A model generated the notes under the pieces. It was not told the origin of the DNA. It made no database searches and was given only the letters and a program-made list of their open reading frames with translations. Made by a program: the position numbers and the translations under genes. Below, one piece after another: positions 1-7,644 of a stretch of 64,000 nucleotides of DNA; position 1 is the first letter of the stretch, and each line of letters starts with the position of its first letter. Where the stretch lies: positions 72,794-136,793 of the forward strand of contig CAKSUM010000003.1 of NCBI GenBank assembly GCA_934501535.1, in the 5' to 3' direction. Source of the stretch: an uncultured Clostridia bacterium. GTDB taxonomy: Bacteria; Bacillota; Clostridia; UBA1381.

Positions 1-306
1 TCAGGCACCGATTTTGTTATAAAAACGGCATTTCTTGAAGATATTGAAGATAACATAATAGACTTCTGGAAAATCGACGGCAGTCAGCAGAATGAAAACA
101 CCGGTTCCGATGACCCGATTGACGTATTGCAGCAGAAATTTCCGGAAATAGTCGAAATAACGGACGAATCGGAATTTGTCGGCTACAATCCGTCGGACGA
201 TAATTTTACTCAGTCCGAAATGAGCGGCGAAAACGCCGCCGAGGAAGATGAAGAAAACGGCGAGGAAGAATTTCTGGACGATGAGGAAAAAAACTCTGAG
301 CAATAA
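1..306 (+). CDS. dnaX: DNA polymerase III subunit gamma/tau, C-terminal end (partial)
   Basis: An open frame enters from the left edge and stops at 304-306 (TAA). The visible 101 residues end in a very acidic tail. A short segment reading FPEIVEI resembles the end of Clostridial DnaX tau proteins, in which the clamp-loader tail binds the polymerase. The main support is context: the next two genes are ybaB and recR, and dnaX-ybaB-recR is a widely conserved order. The ATPase and clamp-loader domains lie outside the window, so the identity is inferred from position and tail character. Confidence 0.7.
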   Translation, partial: SGTDFVIKTAFLEDIEDNIIDFWKIDGSQQNENTGSDDPIDVLQQKFPEIVEITDESEFVGYNPSDDNFTQSEMSGENAAEEDEENGEEEFLDDEEKNSEQ

Positions 307-369
307 TCAAGCAAAATTGCAGTAATCTGCATGCATATAAAAAATAACAAATCAAAAGGAGAATTTAAC

Positions 370-723
370 ATGGGAAAGTATAAGGGCTTCGGCGGAAGCG
401 GAATGAATCAGAACAAAAAGGTATCAAACGTGGTAAGACAGGCACAGATTATGCAGGAGCGTATGGAAGCCGTTCAGAATGAAGTAGAACAGCAAACCGT
501 AGAGGCAACTGCGGGCGGCGGAGCCGTTACCGTTGTAGTAAGCGGGAAAAAGGAAGTTCAGTCAATCAAAATAAAGCCCGAGGCGGTTGACCCGGAGGAC
601 GTTGAAACTCTCGAGGATTTAATTATGGTAGCCGTAAACGACGCAATTAAAAAGGCGGAGGATTTGATGGCGGAGGGCATGAGCGAAATCACCGGCGGAA
701 TAAATATTCCGGGACTTTTCTAA
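370..723 (+). CDS. ybaB: YbaB/EbfC family nucleoid-associated protein
   Basis: This 117-residue protein belongs to the YbaB/EbfC family of small dimeric DNA-binding proteins, usually encoded between dnaX and recR. It starts with a Gly/Lys/Asn-rich stretch, then a long helix rich in Gln and Glu (residues about 25-50). The family core follows, with AGGGAVTVVVSGKKEV and an LEDLIMVAVNDAIKKA helix. I chose the ATG at 370 because AAAGGAG lies just upstream at 355-361. An in-frame ATG at 331 lacks such a site and gives a non-family extension. It ends 10 bases before recR, so the two are almost certainly co-transcribed. Confidence 0.93.
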   Translation: MGKYKGFGGSGMNQNKKVSNVVRQAQIMQERMEAVQNEVEQQTVEATAGGGAVTVVVSGKKEVQSIKIKPEAVDPEDVETLEDLIMVAVNDAIKKAEDLMAEGMSEITGGINIPGLF

Positions 724-733
724 GGAGCATGCC

Positions 734-1333
734 ATGTATTCACCGACCATAGAAGAGCTTATCGAGCAATTTGCCCAGTTTCCCGGCATCGGCAGAAAAA
801 GCGCGGAAAGAATTGCGTTTTATATTCTCGATATTATGTCTGAACAGGACGCAGAAAATATGGCAAAAACAATTGCATCGGCAAAAAAATCGGTTGCGTT
901 CTGCGAAATTTGCCAGAACCTTACCGATACCTCTCCGTGCCCGATTTGTTCTTCCGATAAACGCGACAAATCCGTAATATGTGTTGTCGAAGAACCCAAG
1001 GACGTTGCCGCAATCGAAAAAACGGGACGCTACAGCGGTATGTATCATGTCCTGCACGGCGCAATTTCGCCGATTGACGATATTTCACCCGATGATATAA
1101 AAATCAGGGAACTTCTTGTCCGTCTGTCCTCGGGAGATGTCAAAGAAGTCATTATGGCGACCAACCCGACCGTAAACGGCACCGCAACCGCTGTGTATAT
1201 CCGCAGGCTGTTAAAGCCCATGGGCATCAAGGTTACGCGAATAGCGCACGGTATTCCGATAGGATCGGATCTTGAGTATGCCGATGAGCTTACAATATCA
1301 AAAGCTCTTGAGGGCAGAACCGAAATGAATTAA
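734..1333 (+). CDS. recR: Recombination mediator protein RecR
   Basis: RecR (199 residues, the usual length) works with RecF and RecO to load RecA at single-strand gaps. Domains appear in the normal order: an N-terminal helix-hairpin-helix (QFPGIGRKSAERIAF, about residues 13-28), a four-cysteine zinc motif (CEICQNLTDTSPCPIC, about 55-70), and a TOPRIM domain beginning ICVVEEPKDVAAIEKTG. The conserved MATNPTVNGTATAVYI segment is near residue 137. The ATG has an AAGGAGC site within 10 bases of the ybaB stop. Third gene of the dnaX-ybaB-recR unit. Confidence 0.97.
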   Translation: MYSPTIEELIEQFAQFPGIGRKSAERIAFYILDIMSEQDAENMAKTIASAKKSVAFCEICQNLTDTSPCPICSSDKRDKSVICVVEEPKDVAAIEKTGRYSGMYHVLHGAISPIDDISPDDIKIRELLVRLSSGDVKEVIMATNPTVNGTATAVYIRRLLKPMGIKVTRIAHGIPIGSDLEYADELTISKALEGRTEMN

Positions 1334-1352
1334 AAAAATGTTTAAAAAACAC

Positions 1353-1381
1353 TTGCAAAATGCAATAATATGTGATATACT
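1353..1381 (+). promoter_or_regulatory. Sigma-A promoter for rpmE
   Basis: TTGCAA at 1353-1358 and TATACT at 1376-1381 are separated by exactly 17 bases, about 50 bases before the rpmE start. This separates ribosomal-protein transcription from the dnaX-recR unit. Confidence 0.7.
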
Positions 1382-1429
1382 GATAAATGGTGTGTTATTG
1401 CATCAATTTTTGAAGAAGGAGGAATACCG

Positions 1430-1630
1430 ATGAAGGAAGGAATTCATCCCGAGTACAAGCAGACTACTATCAGATGCGCTTGCGGCGAGGTAATTGAAAT
1501 CGGTTCAACAAAGGAAAACATCCAGGTTGAAATCTGTTCAAAATGCCACCCGTTCTACACAGGTAAGCAGAAGCTTGTTGATACCGGCGGACGCGTTGAG
1601 AAATTCAACAGAAGATTTAACCGCAAATAA
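1430..1630 (+). CDS. rpmE: 50S ribosomal protein L31 (zinc-binding type)
   Basis: Ribosomal protein L31, 66 residues, a late-assembling large-subunit protein. It begins MKEGIHPEY and retains four cysteines at residues 16, 18, 36 and 39 (RCAC... CSKCHPFYTG). It is therefore the zinc-binding paralogue type, not the Cys-less YtiA type that replaces it in zinc starvation. The start has AGAAGGAGG at 1414-1422. It has its own promoter and precedes rpsO by 110 bases. Confidence 0.96.
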   Translation: MKEGIHPEYKQTTIRCACGEVIEIGSTKENIQVEICSKCHPFYTGKQKLVDTGGRVEKFNRRFNRK

Positions 1631-1679
1631 TTTTATTTGCAGCAAAATTATTAAATTTAAGCCAAACCTGCACTTGGAT

Positions 1680-1698
1680 AACCGAATCACCAACGGTT
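1680..1698 (+). other. Small hairpin in the rpsO leader
   Basis: AACCG (1680-1684) can pair with CGGTT (1694-1698) about 45 bases before the rpsO start. S15 represses its own mRNA through leader structures in several bacteria, but those structures are not conserved across phyla. This hairpin is only a possible part of such a leader. Confidence 0.25.
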
Positions 1699-1740
1699 TC
1701 TCAGTGTACGGCGATTATTTGAATTATAGGAGGTGAAACC

Positions 1741-2007
1741 ATGACAAAGGAACGTAAACAGGAAATTATTGCCGCTTACGCTACTCACGAGGGCGATACA
1801 GGTTCTCCCGAGGTACAGATTGCTCTTCTTACGGAAAGAATTAACCACTTGAATGACGAGCACCTGAACTTCCACAAAAAGGATAACCATTCAAGACGCG
1901 GTCTTCTGATGATGGTTGGTAAGAGAAGAAATCTTATGAACTACTTAAAGACTCAGGATATCGAAAGATATCGTGCACTCGTAGCTAAGCTCGGTCTTAG
2001 AAAATAA
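1741..2007 (+). CDS. rpsO: 30S ribosomal protein S15
   Basis: Ribosomal protein S15, 88 residues, binds the central domain of 16S rRNA early in small-subunit assembly. The whole family core is visible: HEGDTGSPEVQIALLTERI (about 16-34), then HLNFHKKDNHSRRGLLMMVGKRRNLM. TAGGAGGTG immediately precedes the ATG. Followed by pnp, the classical rpsO-pnp order. Confidence 0.97.
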   Translation: MTKERKQEIIAAYATHEGDTGSPEVQIALLTERINHLNDEHLNFHKKDNHSRRGLLMMVGKRRNLMNYLKTQDIERYRALVAKLGLRK

Positions 2008-2019
2008 TTTGATATGTTT

Positions 2020-2046
2020 ATGGGCAGGCAATTTTTGTTTGCCCAT
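2020..2046 (+). terminator. Hairpin after rpsO
   Basis: ATGGGCA (2020-2026) is perfectly complementary to TGCCCAT (2040-2046), with GGCAA/TTGCC as an alternative inner pairing. No long T-run follows, so it may be a partial terminator or a 3'-end stabiliser rather than a full stop. Confidence 0.45.
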
Positions 2047-2070
2047 ATTTGCATATACGGAGGTATTTAT

Positions 2071-2124
2071 TTAGCACATAAACGGAGCGTACAAAGCTTT
2101 TTGCTCTCTGCGTTTATTTGCTAA
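2071..2124 (+). promoter_or_regulatory. Long stem-loop in the pnp leader
   Basis: The 14-base arm at 2071-2084 (TTAGCACATAAACG) pairs with 2111-2124 with a single mismatch. An inner GAGC/GCTC stem (2085-2088 with 2103-2106) follows. The structure ends about 40 bases before the pnp start. In E. coli an RNase III-cleaved stem in the same rpsO-pnp interval lets PNPase repress its own mRNA. A similar role here is inference from position and shape. Confidence 0.55.
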
Positions 2125-2165
2125 TACTTATCTCCGGAAAATATAAATTTATAAGGAGAAAAATC

Positions 2166-4532
2166 ATGTTCAGAAAATTTGAAACAGAACTTGCAGGCAG
2201 ACCCCTCGTTATTGAAACAGGCAAAATGTGCTGTCTTGCAAACGGACATTGTCTTGTCCGTTACGGCGATACTGCCGTTATGGTAAACGTTACCGCATCA
2301 AGAACACCGAGAGAAGGCATAGACTTCTTCCCTCTTTCGGTTGATTACGAAGAAAAGCTGTACTCGGTAGGTAAAATCCCCGGCGGCTACATCAAGCGTG
2401 AATCAAAGCCGTCGGAAAAAGCAATCCTTACCTCGCGCTGCATTGACAGACCCATAAGACCGCTTTTCCCGTCAGACCTCAGAAATGACTGCACGGTTGT
2501 TGCAACGGTTCTTTCGGTTGAACAGGACAACCCCCCCGAAGTTGCTGCAATGATTGGTACTTCCATAGCACTGTCTATTTCGGACATTCCTTGGAACGGT
2601 CCTATAGGCGCCGTTTGGCTCGGTCTTGTTGACGGCGAATATGTTATCAACCCCACGGTTGAGCAGCGTGAAAGGTCAGAAATGCACGTAACCCTCGCCG
2701 GCACTAAAGAAAAGATAGTTATGATTGAAGCCGGCGCAAACGAAGTTGACGAGCAGGTTATGCTCGACGGTATTAAATTCGCACACAAAGAAATTATTAA
2801 AATATGTGAATTTATCGATTCAATCAAATCGGAAATCGGCAAGCCGAAATTCGCATATGAGCCGCACACAATCGACAAAGATTTGTGGAACGCCGTAAAA
2901 GAGCTTGAATATGAAAACATCAAGCACGCTCTCGATACAGATGACAAAAATGTACGCGACGAACGTATGGGCGTAATCGAAGATGAAATAAACGAAAAAC
3001 TGTCGGAACAATTCCCGAATTTGTCCGAAACTCTCGGAGAGCTGCTGTATAAAATGCAAAAGGAAATCGTTCGTGCATGGCTCGTTGAGGGCAAGCGCGT
3101 AGACGGCAGAGGTTTGGACGAAATCCGTCCCCTTTCCGCCGAGGTTGACCTTCTCGCAAGAACACACGGCTCAGGTCTGTTCACAAGAGGTCAGACACAG
3201 GTAATGACCGTGGCAACACTGGCTCCCCTTGCCGAAATGCAGCGTCTGGACGGCATCGACACAGAAGAAACAAAGCGCTACATGCACCACTACAACTTCC
3301 CGTCCTACTCTGTCGGCGAAACCAAACCTTCACGCGGACCCGGCAGACGTGAAATCGGTCACGGTGCACTTGCCGAGCGTTCTCTCGTCCCGGTACTTCC
3401 CTCCGAGGAGGAATTTCCGTATGCAATCAGAACCGTTTCCGAAGTTCTGTCATCAAACGGCTCAACATCACAGGGTTCGGTATGCGGCTCCACACTCGCA
3501 CTGATGGCTGCCGGCGTTCCGATTAAAGCACCGGTAGCAGGTATTTCCTGTGGTCTGATTACAACCGACAGCGGCTTTACCACAATGGTTGATATTCAGG
3601 GTCTTGAAGACTTCTACGGCGAAATGGACTTCAAGGTAGCCGGCACAAAGAAGGGTATTACATCAATCCAGGTTGATATTAAAAATGACGGTCTGCCGTA
3701 TGACGTTATCTGGGAAGCATTCCAAAAGACGAAAAAAGCAAGAGCTTATATCATAGATAACGTTCTTTTGAAAGCAATCCCCGCAGTACGCGACCATCTT
3801 TCGCCATATGCACCGAAGGTATCCACAATGCATATTGACGTCGAAAAAATCCGTGACGTTATCGGTCAGGGCGGAAAAGTCATTCAGAAAATCGTTGCCG
3901 ACACCGGTGCAAAGATTGATATTGAAGAAGACGGAACAATTCACATCTTCGCTGTTGACCAGGAATCGGGTGACGCAGCACGCGCAGCAATTGAGCTTAT
4001 AGTGAAAGAACCCGAAGTCGGAGAAATTTATGAAGGTACCGTAAAGACCATAACGGACTTTGGTGCGTTCGTTGAAATTCTGCCCGGAAAAGACGGATTA
4101 TGCCATGTTTCCAAGCTTGATTACAGCCGCGTTGAAAACGTTGAGGATTATGTTCACGTAGGTGACAAGCTGACGGTTAAGGTTATGGAAATTGACAGCA
4201 AAACAGGTAAAATCAGTCTTTCTCATAAAGATACCATGCCCAAACCCGAGGGGTATGAAGAACGTCCGATGCGCCGTGAGCCAAGACGCGATGGAAACCG
4301 TGACGGCGGCAATCGCGGCGGAAACCGCGGCAGACGTCCGGAACATTCTTACGGTCATTCACAGCAGCGCGGTGATTTTAAAAAGCCCGAACAGGCTGCC
4401 GTAAAGCAGGACACCCCCAAAGAAGAAGCTCCGAAAACGGAATCCAAACCAAATCCGGAACCGAGCTTTGAGCCGGCTCCTGTCGAAAAACACGAGGACA
4501 AAGGCGGATTTTTCAGTAAAATATTCAAATAA
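2166..4532 (+). CDS. pnp: Polyribonucleotide nucleotidyltransferase (PNPase)
   Basis: PNPase degrades RNA 3' to 5' by phosphorolysis. The 788-residue protein has two RNase PH-like domains separated by an all-alpha segment. RPLFPSDLRNDCTVV is in the first domain; TRGQTQVMTVATL and SSNGSTSQGSVCGSTLALM are in the second. A KH domain with a GxxG loop (DVIGQGGKVIQKIV, about 560) and an S1 domain (YEGTVKTITDFGAFVEILPGKDGL, about 620) follow. The start at 2166 has AAGGAGAA; an in-frame upstream ATG at 2118 falls in the leader stem. The last 95 residues are an unusual tail: an Arg/Gly-rich stretch, then a Pro/Glu/Lys-rich stretch ending GGFFSKIFK. Confidence 0.96.
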   Translation: MFRKFETELAGRPLVIETGKMCCLANGHCLVRYGDTAVMVNVTASRTPREGIDFFPLSVDYEEKLYSVGKIPGGYIKRESKPSEKAILTSRCIDRPIRPLFPSDLRNDCTVVATVLSVEQDNPPEVAAMIGTSIALSISDIPWNGPIGAVWLGLVDGEYVINPTVEQRERSEMHVTLAGTKEKIVMIEAGANEVDEQVMLDGIKFAHKEIIKICEFIDSIKSEIGKPKFAYEPHTIDKDLWNAVKELEYENIKHALDTDDKNVRDERMGVIEDEINEKLSEQFPNLSETLGELLYKMQKEIVRAWLVEGKRVDGRGLDEIRPLSAEVDLLARTHGSGLFTRGQTQVMTVATLAPLAEMQRLDGIDTEETKRYMHHYNFPSYSVGETKPSRGPGRREIGHGALAERSLVPVLPSEEEFPYAIRTVSEVLSSNGSTSQGSVCGSTLALMAAGVPIKAPVAGISCGLITTDSGFTTMVDIQGLEDFYGEMDFKVAGTKKGITSIQVDIKNDGLPYDVIWEAFQKTKKARAYIIDNVLLKAIPAVRDHLSPYAPKVSTMHIDVEKIRDVIGQGGKVIQKIVADTGAKIDIEEDGTIHIFAVDQESGDAARAAIELIVKEPEVGEIYEGTVKTITDFGAFVEILPGKDGLCHVSKLDYSRVENVEDYVHVGDKLTVKVMEIDSKTGKISLSHKDTMPKPEGYEERPMRREPRRDGNRDGGNRGGNRGRRPEHSYGHSQQRGDFKKPEQAAVKQDTPKEEAPKTESKPNPEPSFEPAPVEKHEDKGGFFSKIFK

Positions 4533-4560
4533 ATCGGTTAAATTACCGCAAAATTAAAAA

Positions 4561-4609
4561 AACACACCGGATAATTGCGTTTTACGCTTTCGTCCGGCTG
4601 TGTTTTTTT
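4561..4609 (+). terminator. Rho-independent terminator after pnp
   Basis: AACACACCGGA (4561-4571) pairs with TCCGGCTGTGTT (about 4593-4604) with a one-base bulge, followed by seven or more Ts. The roughly 270 bases to the next promoter are very AT-rich with no open frame or fold I could support. Confidence 0.8.
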
Positions 4610-4885
4610 CTATTTTATAGAAAAACCGCATTTTTACAAACAATGCGACATAATTTTACCGTATTCCGCGGCAAAATAACAAAAAGAACAAAACAATCCG
4701 TATAATTATTTTTTTCCTTATTAATTATTTTTTTATCACGTTTTTCCCTTTGATTTTCTATATTATTACGTAAAAAAAGCACAGAAAATTCTCATTTTTT
4801 TTCTAATACCGACGATACATACACTAATTTGTAACATATAGTCGAATAATGGTATACGAATGTTTGCAAATATTGTAATTTTTTC

Positions 4886-4914
4886 TTGACACCGTGAATA
4901 AAATGTGGTAAATT
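4886..4914 (+). promoter_or_regulatory. Sigma-A promoter for the Spo0E-like gene
   Basis: TTGACA at 4886-4891 and TAAATT at 4909-4914 with a 17-base spacer, about 29 bases before the start codon. Confidence 0.65.
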
Positions 4915-4942
4915 GTATTTACAGGAGGAAAGGGAGGGAAAA

Positions 4943-5086
4943 ATGATGAATGATAAAGAAACATTACGTAAATTAAGGTCAGAATTTGATGAACTCGTCA
5001 GCAATGTCAATTTATCAGACCTATGCGCTCCTGTTCTCATTCAAAAAGCCTTAAAACTTGAGGCTTTATTGAGCGCAAATAAATAA
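4943..5086 (+). CDS. Small Spo0E-like helical-hairpin protein
   Basis: A 47-residue protein with its own promoter, a strong AGGAGGAAAGGGAGGG leader and a terminator, so it is very likely real. It reads as two amphipathic helices around a short SNVNLSDL turn (LRKLRSEFDELV and IQKALKLEALL). That is the size and shape of Spo0E-family aspartyl-phosphate phosphatases, which dephosphorylate Spo0A~P. The hallmark SQELD motif of the second helix is not present; the equivalent stretch reads KALKLE. The family assignment is therefore weak, and phosphatase activity may be lost or different. Either of two adjacent ATGs (4943 or 4946) could be used. Confidence 0.55.
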   Translation: MMNDKETLRKLRSEFDELVSNVNLSDLCAPVLIQKALKLEALLSANK

Positions 5087-5101
5087 TAGTCCACAAAAAT
5101 C

Positions 5102-5145
5102 CCCATACACAATTCGGTCGGATTGACCGAAGTGTATGGGAGTTT
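5102..5145. terminator. Bidirectional terminator
   Basis: A two-part stem: CCCATACAC (5102-5110) with GTGTATGGG (5132-5140), and inside it TTCGGTC (5113-5119) with GACCGAA (5125-5131). It lies between the Spo0E-like gene (+) and malQ (-). T-rich sequence follows on +. Confidence 0.8.
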
Positions 5146-5151
5146 TCTTTA

Positions 5152-6612
5152 TTATGCTCTTTTATAAAGCTTAGTCAGGTGCGCAATGTTATACGCAATT
5201 CCGTCATGCAGTGCGCCTTTGGTTATCCTGTAGCTCCAGTTTTCCTCGTTCGCCGTTGACGGTGTATTCATTCGCCTTCCGCTGCCAAGATAGTCCTGAA
5301 TTGGAATTATCGCCGTTTTTGCACGGCTTGCCAATACAGTACGTATCATCGCAGCCGGCACCCATTCATCTGTCGCGACATTCAGGTAGTCACGTATAAA
5401 TTCCTTGTTCGTTTCATTCGCATACCAACCGATAAGCGTATCGTTATCATGCGTACCCGTGTATGCAACGCAGTTTTCACAATAATTATACGGAAGATAC
5501 GGGTTATCATTGTATGGATCAAACGCAAACTGCAAGATTTTCATTCCCGGAAATCCGCACTCATCAAGCAAATCATACACCTCGTCGGTCAAATGTCCTA
5601 AATCCTCCGCAATAATTCGTACCCCCGGCACATGCTTTTTCACCGCCTTGAAAAATGCCGCACCCGGTCCTTTTTCCCATACGCCGTTTTTTGCATTTTC
5701 GTCCTCCGCCGGAATAGCATAATATGACTCAAATCCGCGGAAATGGTCAAGACGTATGACATCATACAGCTTTCTGCTTTCCTTAATTCTGTGAATCCAC
5801 CATACATATCCGCTTTGTTTGATCGCTTTCCAATCATACAGCGGATTTCCCCATAATTGCCCGTCCATACAGAACGCGTCGGGCGGACAGCCGGCAACAT
5901 TTTTCGGTTTTTTATCCTTATCCAGCTGAAAATAGTTCATGTTTGTCCATACGTCTGCCGAATCCAGCGCAACATAAATCGGAATATCTCCTATAATTTC
6001 CACGCCGTTCTCATTCGCATAAGTTTTCAGCCTGTTCCACTGGCGGAAAAATATGTATTGTCCGAATTTATGAAACTCAATTTTGTCCCACAATGCAGCA
6101 GAATATTTTTTCACTGCGTCCGGCTTGCAATTTTTGATGTCCTCCTCCCATTCATACCACGGTTTGCCCTCAAAATGCTCTTTAAGCGCCATATAAAGCG
6201 CATATCCCGCAAGCCAGTAATCATTCTCCGTTGTAAACTTTGTGTACTCCGAATTAATGTGAAAGCGCGCGAACGCCTTTTTCAAAAGCTCCGGCTTGTA
6301 CGCTCGGACAGCAGAATAATCCACCTTTTCCGCGTCTGCGCCGAAAAAAATTCCGTTCAGCTCCTCACGGTACAAAAGCCCGTCCGCTATCAGTTCATCA
6401 AGGTCAATCAAAAGTGTATTCCCGGCAAATACACTCGGACTTTGATACGGTGAATTTCCGAATTCCGTCGGATTGAGCGGAAGTATCTGCCAGTATCGCT
6501 GTTCCGACCTTTTCAGAAAATCCACAAATTCATACGCCTCTTTACCTATGGTGCCAATTCCGTAATCCGATGCGAGGCTTGATACATGCATTAATATACC
6601 TGCTTTTCTCAT
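5152..6612 (-). CDS. malQ: 4-alpha-glucanotransferase (amylomaltase, GH77)
   Basis: Amylomaltase transfers alpha-1,4-glucan segments between maltodextrins in the cytoplasm, releasing glucose. At 486 residues it is typical of bacterial GH77. Catalytic landmarks are visible: the nucleophile Asp in RLDHFRG (about 287), the acid/base Glu in IIAEDLG (about 336), the third Asp in GTHDNDT (about 389), and the substrate-loop segment GCPPDAFCMDGQLWGNP. I chose the ATG at 6612 (MRKAGILMHVSSL) because GGAGG lies 7 bases upstream; the frame stays open 18 codons further. Its neighbours include a glucose/maltose-type PTS transporter, suggesting alpha-glucan use. Confidence 0.96.
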   Translation of the reverse strand: MRKAGILMHVSSLASDYGIGTIGKEAYEFVDFLKRSEQRYWQILPLNPTEFGNSPYQSPSVFAGNTLLIDLDELIADGLLYREELNGIFFGADAEKVDYSAVRAYKPELLKKAFARFHINSEYTKFTTENDYWLAGYALYMALKEHFEGKPWYEWEEDIKNCKPDAVKKYSAALWDKIEFHKFGQYIFFRQWNRLKTYANENGVEIIGDIPIYVALDSADVWTNMNYFQLDKDKKPKNVAGCPPDAFCMDGQLWGNPLYDWKAIKQSGYVWWIHRIKESRKLYDVIRLDHFRGFESYYAIPAEDENAKNGVWEKGPGAAFFKAVKKHVPGVRIIAEDLGHLTDEVYDLLDECGFPGMKILQFAFDPYNDNPYLPYNYCENCVAYTGTHDNDTLIGWYANETNKEFIRDYLNVATDEWVPAAMIRTVLASRAKTAIIPIQDYLGSGRRMNTPSTANEENWSYRITKGALHDGIAYNIAHLTKLYKRA

Positions 6613-6630
6613 AAAAAATCCTCCATTCCG

Positions 6631-6646
6631 CTGCTTTCGGCAGCAC
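6631..6646 (-). other. Hairpin in the malQ leader
   Basis: GCTGC-CGAAA-GCAGC lies directly before the malQ ribosome-binding site on the - strand. It could modulate translation or mRNA stability; no ligand-binding pattern was recognised. Confidence 0.4.
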
Positions 6647-6699
6647 ATATACACGAAAAGAAGCAAGCGTTTCTCCCGTTTGTTAAATCATCTGTATAT

Positions 6700-6728
6700 A
6701 TTTTAACATATTATTCTGAAAAAAGCAA
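6700..6728 (-). promoter_or_regulatory. Promoter for malQ
   Basis: On the - strand, TTGCTT (6723-6728) and TAAAAT (6700-6705) are 17 bases apart, about 88 bases before the malQ start. It is back to back with the LOG-gene promoter. Confidence 0.6.
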
Positions 6729-6735
6729 AAATATG

Positions 6736-6764
6736 TTGCAATTTTTTTTAAAATATTGTAAAAT
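6736..6764 (+). promoter_or_regulatory. Promoter for the LOG-family gene
   Basis: TTGCAA (6736-6741) and TAAAAT (6759-6764) with a 17-base, T-rich spacer. Confidence 0.55.
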
Positions 6765-6843
6765 ATGTTGTAGAAATATTTACATAGCCTCATATTATAA
6801 ATAAAGCGCGTAAATATTAATATTGATACGGAAAGGTGATTTT

Positions 6844-7419
6844 ATGAATATTTGTGTATACGGTGCTGCGAGCAGCCTGATTGATAAATGTTTTATTGAC
6901 GCAGCGGAGCAGCTCGGCCGCGAAATGGCAAAACGAGGACATTCGCTGGTTTACGGCGGAGGCGGCGACGGAGTTATGGGCGGCGTTGCGCGCGGCGTTC
7001 ACGAATGCGGCGGAACGGTTATCGGCATTGCGCCGTCATTCTTCAATGTTGACGGCATGCTTTTTGATAACTGCACCGAGCTCGTGCGCACCGAAACAAT
7101 GCGCAGCAGAAAAGAACTTATGGAAAAGCGCGCCGACGCTTTCATTATGGCTCCCGGCGGCATAGGCACGTTTGATGAATTTTTTGAAATGCTGACCTTA
7201 AAGCAGCTCTCACGCCACACCAAGGCAATCGCCATTTACAACATTAACGGCTATTTTGACGATTTGCTGAAATTTATAAACCATGCAATGGACGAAAAAT
7301 TTATAAAGCGCGAATGTGAGGAGCTGTACAGCGTATATGACAGCCCTGCGGATATTCTGACATATCTCGAAGAATACAAGCCTGTTGACATTAATATGTT
7401 CAAGTTCCGCGGTGTCTGA
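6844..7419 (+). CDS. LOG-family protein (putative nucleotide phosphoribohydrolase)
   Basis: A 191-residue Rossmann-fold protein of the LOG/YvdD family (TIGR00730). Characterised members cleave N6-modified AMP to release the base, and many bacterial members are still called lysine decarboxylase by mistake. The signature PGGIGTFDEFFEMLTLKQL (about 105-123), with its catalytic Glu, and the early GGGGDGVMGGVARG nucleotide loop are intact. The start at 6844 is preceded by GAAAGGTGAT. It stands alone, with malQ divergent upstream and a structured element downstream. Confidence 0.9.
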   Translation: MNICVYGAASSLIDKCFIDAAEQLGREMAKRGHSLVYGGGGDGVMGGVARGVHECGGTVIGIAPSFFNVDGMLFDNCTELVRTETMRSRKELMEKRADAFIMAPGGIGTFDEFFEMLTLKQLSRHTKAIAIYNINGYFDDLLKFINHAMDEKFIKRECEELYSVYDSPADILTYLEEYKPVDINMFKFRGV

Positions 7420-7442
7420 AAATAATTTTTGCGGACATAAAC

Positions 7443-7547
7443 GGGGTGAAAATGCAGATTTTGCAAGCTGATACAGCTAATAGCTTTTGCATTATTCTGT
7501 GACCGGTATTGCAGACGGCATGTCTGCAGTGCAATTATTTTCACCCT
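7443..7547. other. Three-branch structured intergenic element
   Basis: An outer stem of 10 pairs joins GGGTGAAAAT (7444-7453) to ATTTTCACCC (7537-7546). It encloses two hairpins: TGCAAGCT (7462-7469) with AGCTTTTGCA (7482-7491, two-base bulge), and a perfect 7-bp TGCAGAC (7510-7516) with GTCTGCA (7522-7528). A T-rich stretch follows on +. It could be an elaborate terminator of the LOG gene or a small structured RNA. The metK promoter lies downstream of it, so it is unlikely to be a metK riboswitch. It matches no riboswitch class I recognise. Confidence 0.55.
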
Positions 7548-7580
7548 CTTATTTTATTTCCCGAAATTTGTCAAATATGA

Positions 7581-7609
7581 TTGCAAAACAGCAAAAAGTG
7601 TGCTATTAT
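7581..7609 (+). promoter_or_regulatory. Promoter for metK
   Basis: TTGCAA (7581-7586) and an extended -10 TGCTATTAT (TATTAT at 7604-7609) are separated by 17 bases, about 35 bases before the metK start. This leaves no room for a SAM riboswitch in the metK leader. Confidence 0.65.
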
Positions 7610-7644
7610 ATTATTATAGAACTATTTGATATTGAGGTGTTATT

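Noticed and set aside
7548..7644. SAM riboswitch in front of metK
   Set aside because: The metK promoter starts at 7581, leaving a leader of about 30 bases, and none of the conserved SAM-box sequence is present.
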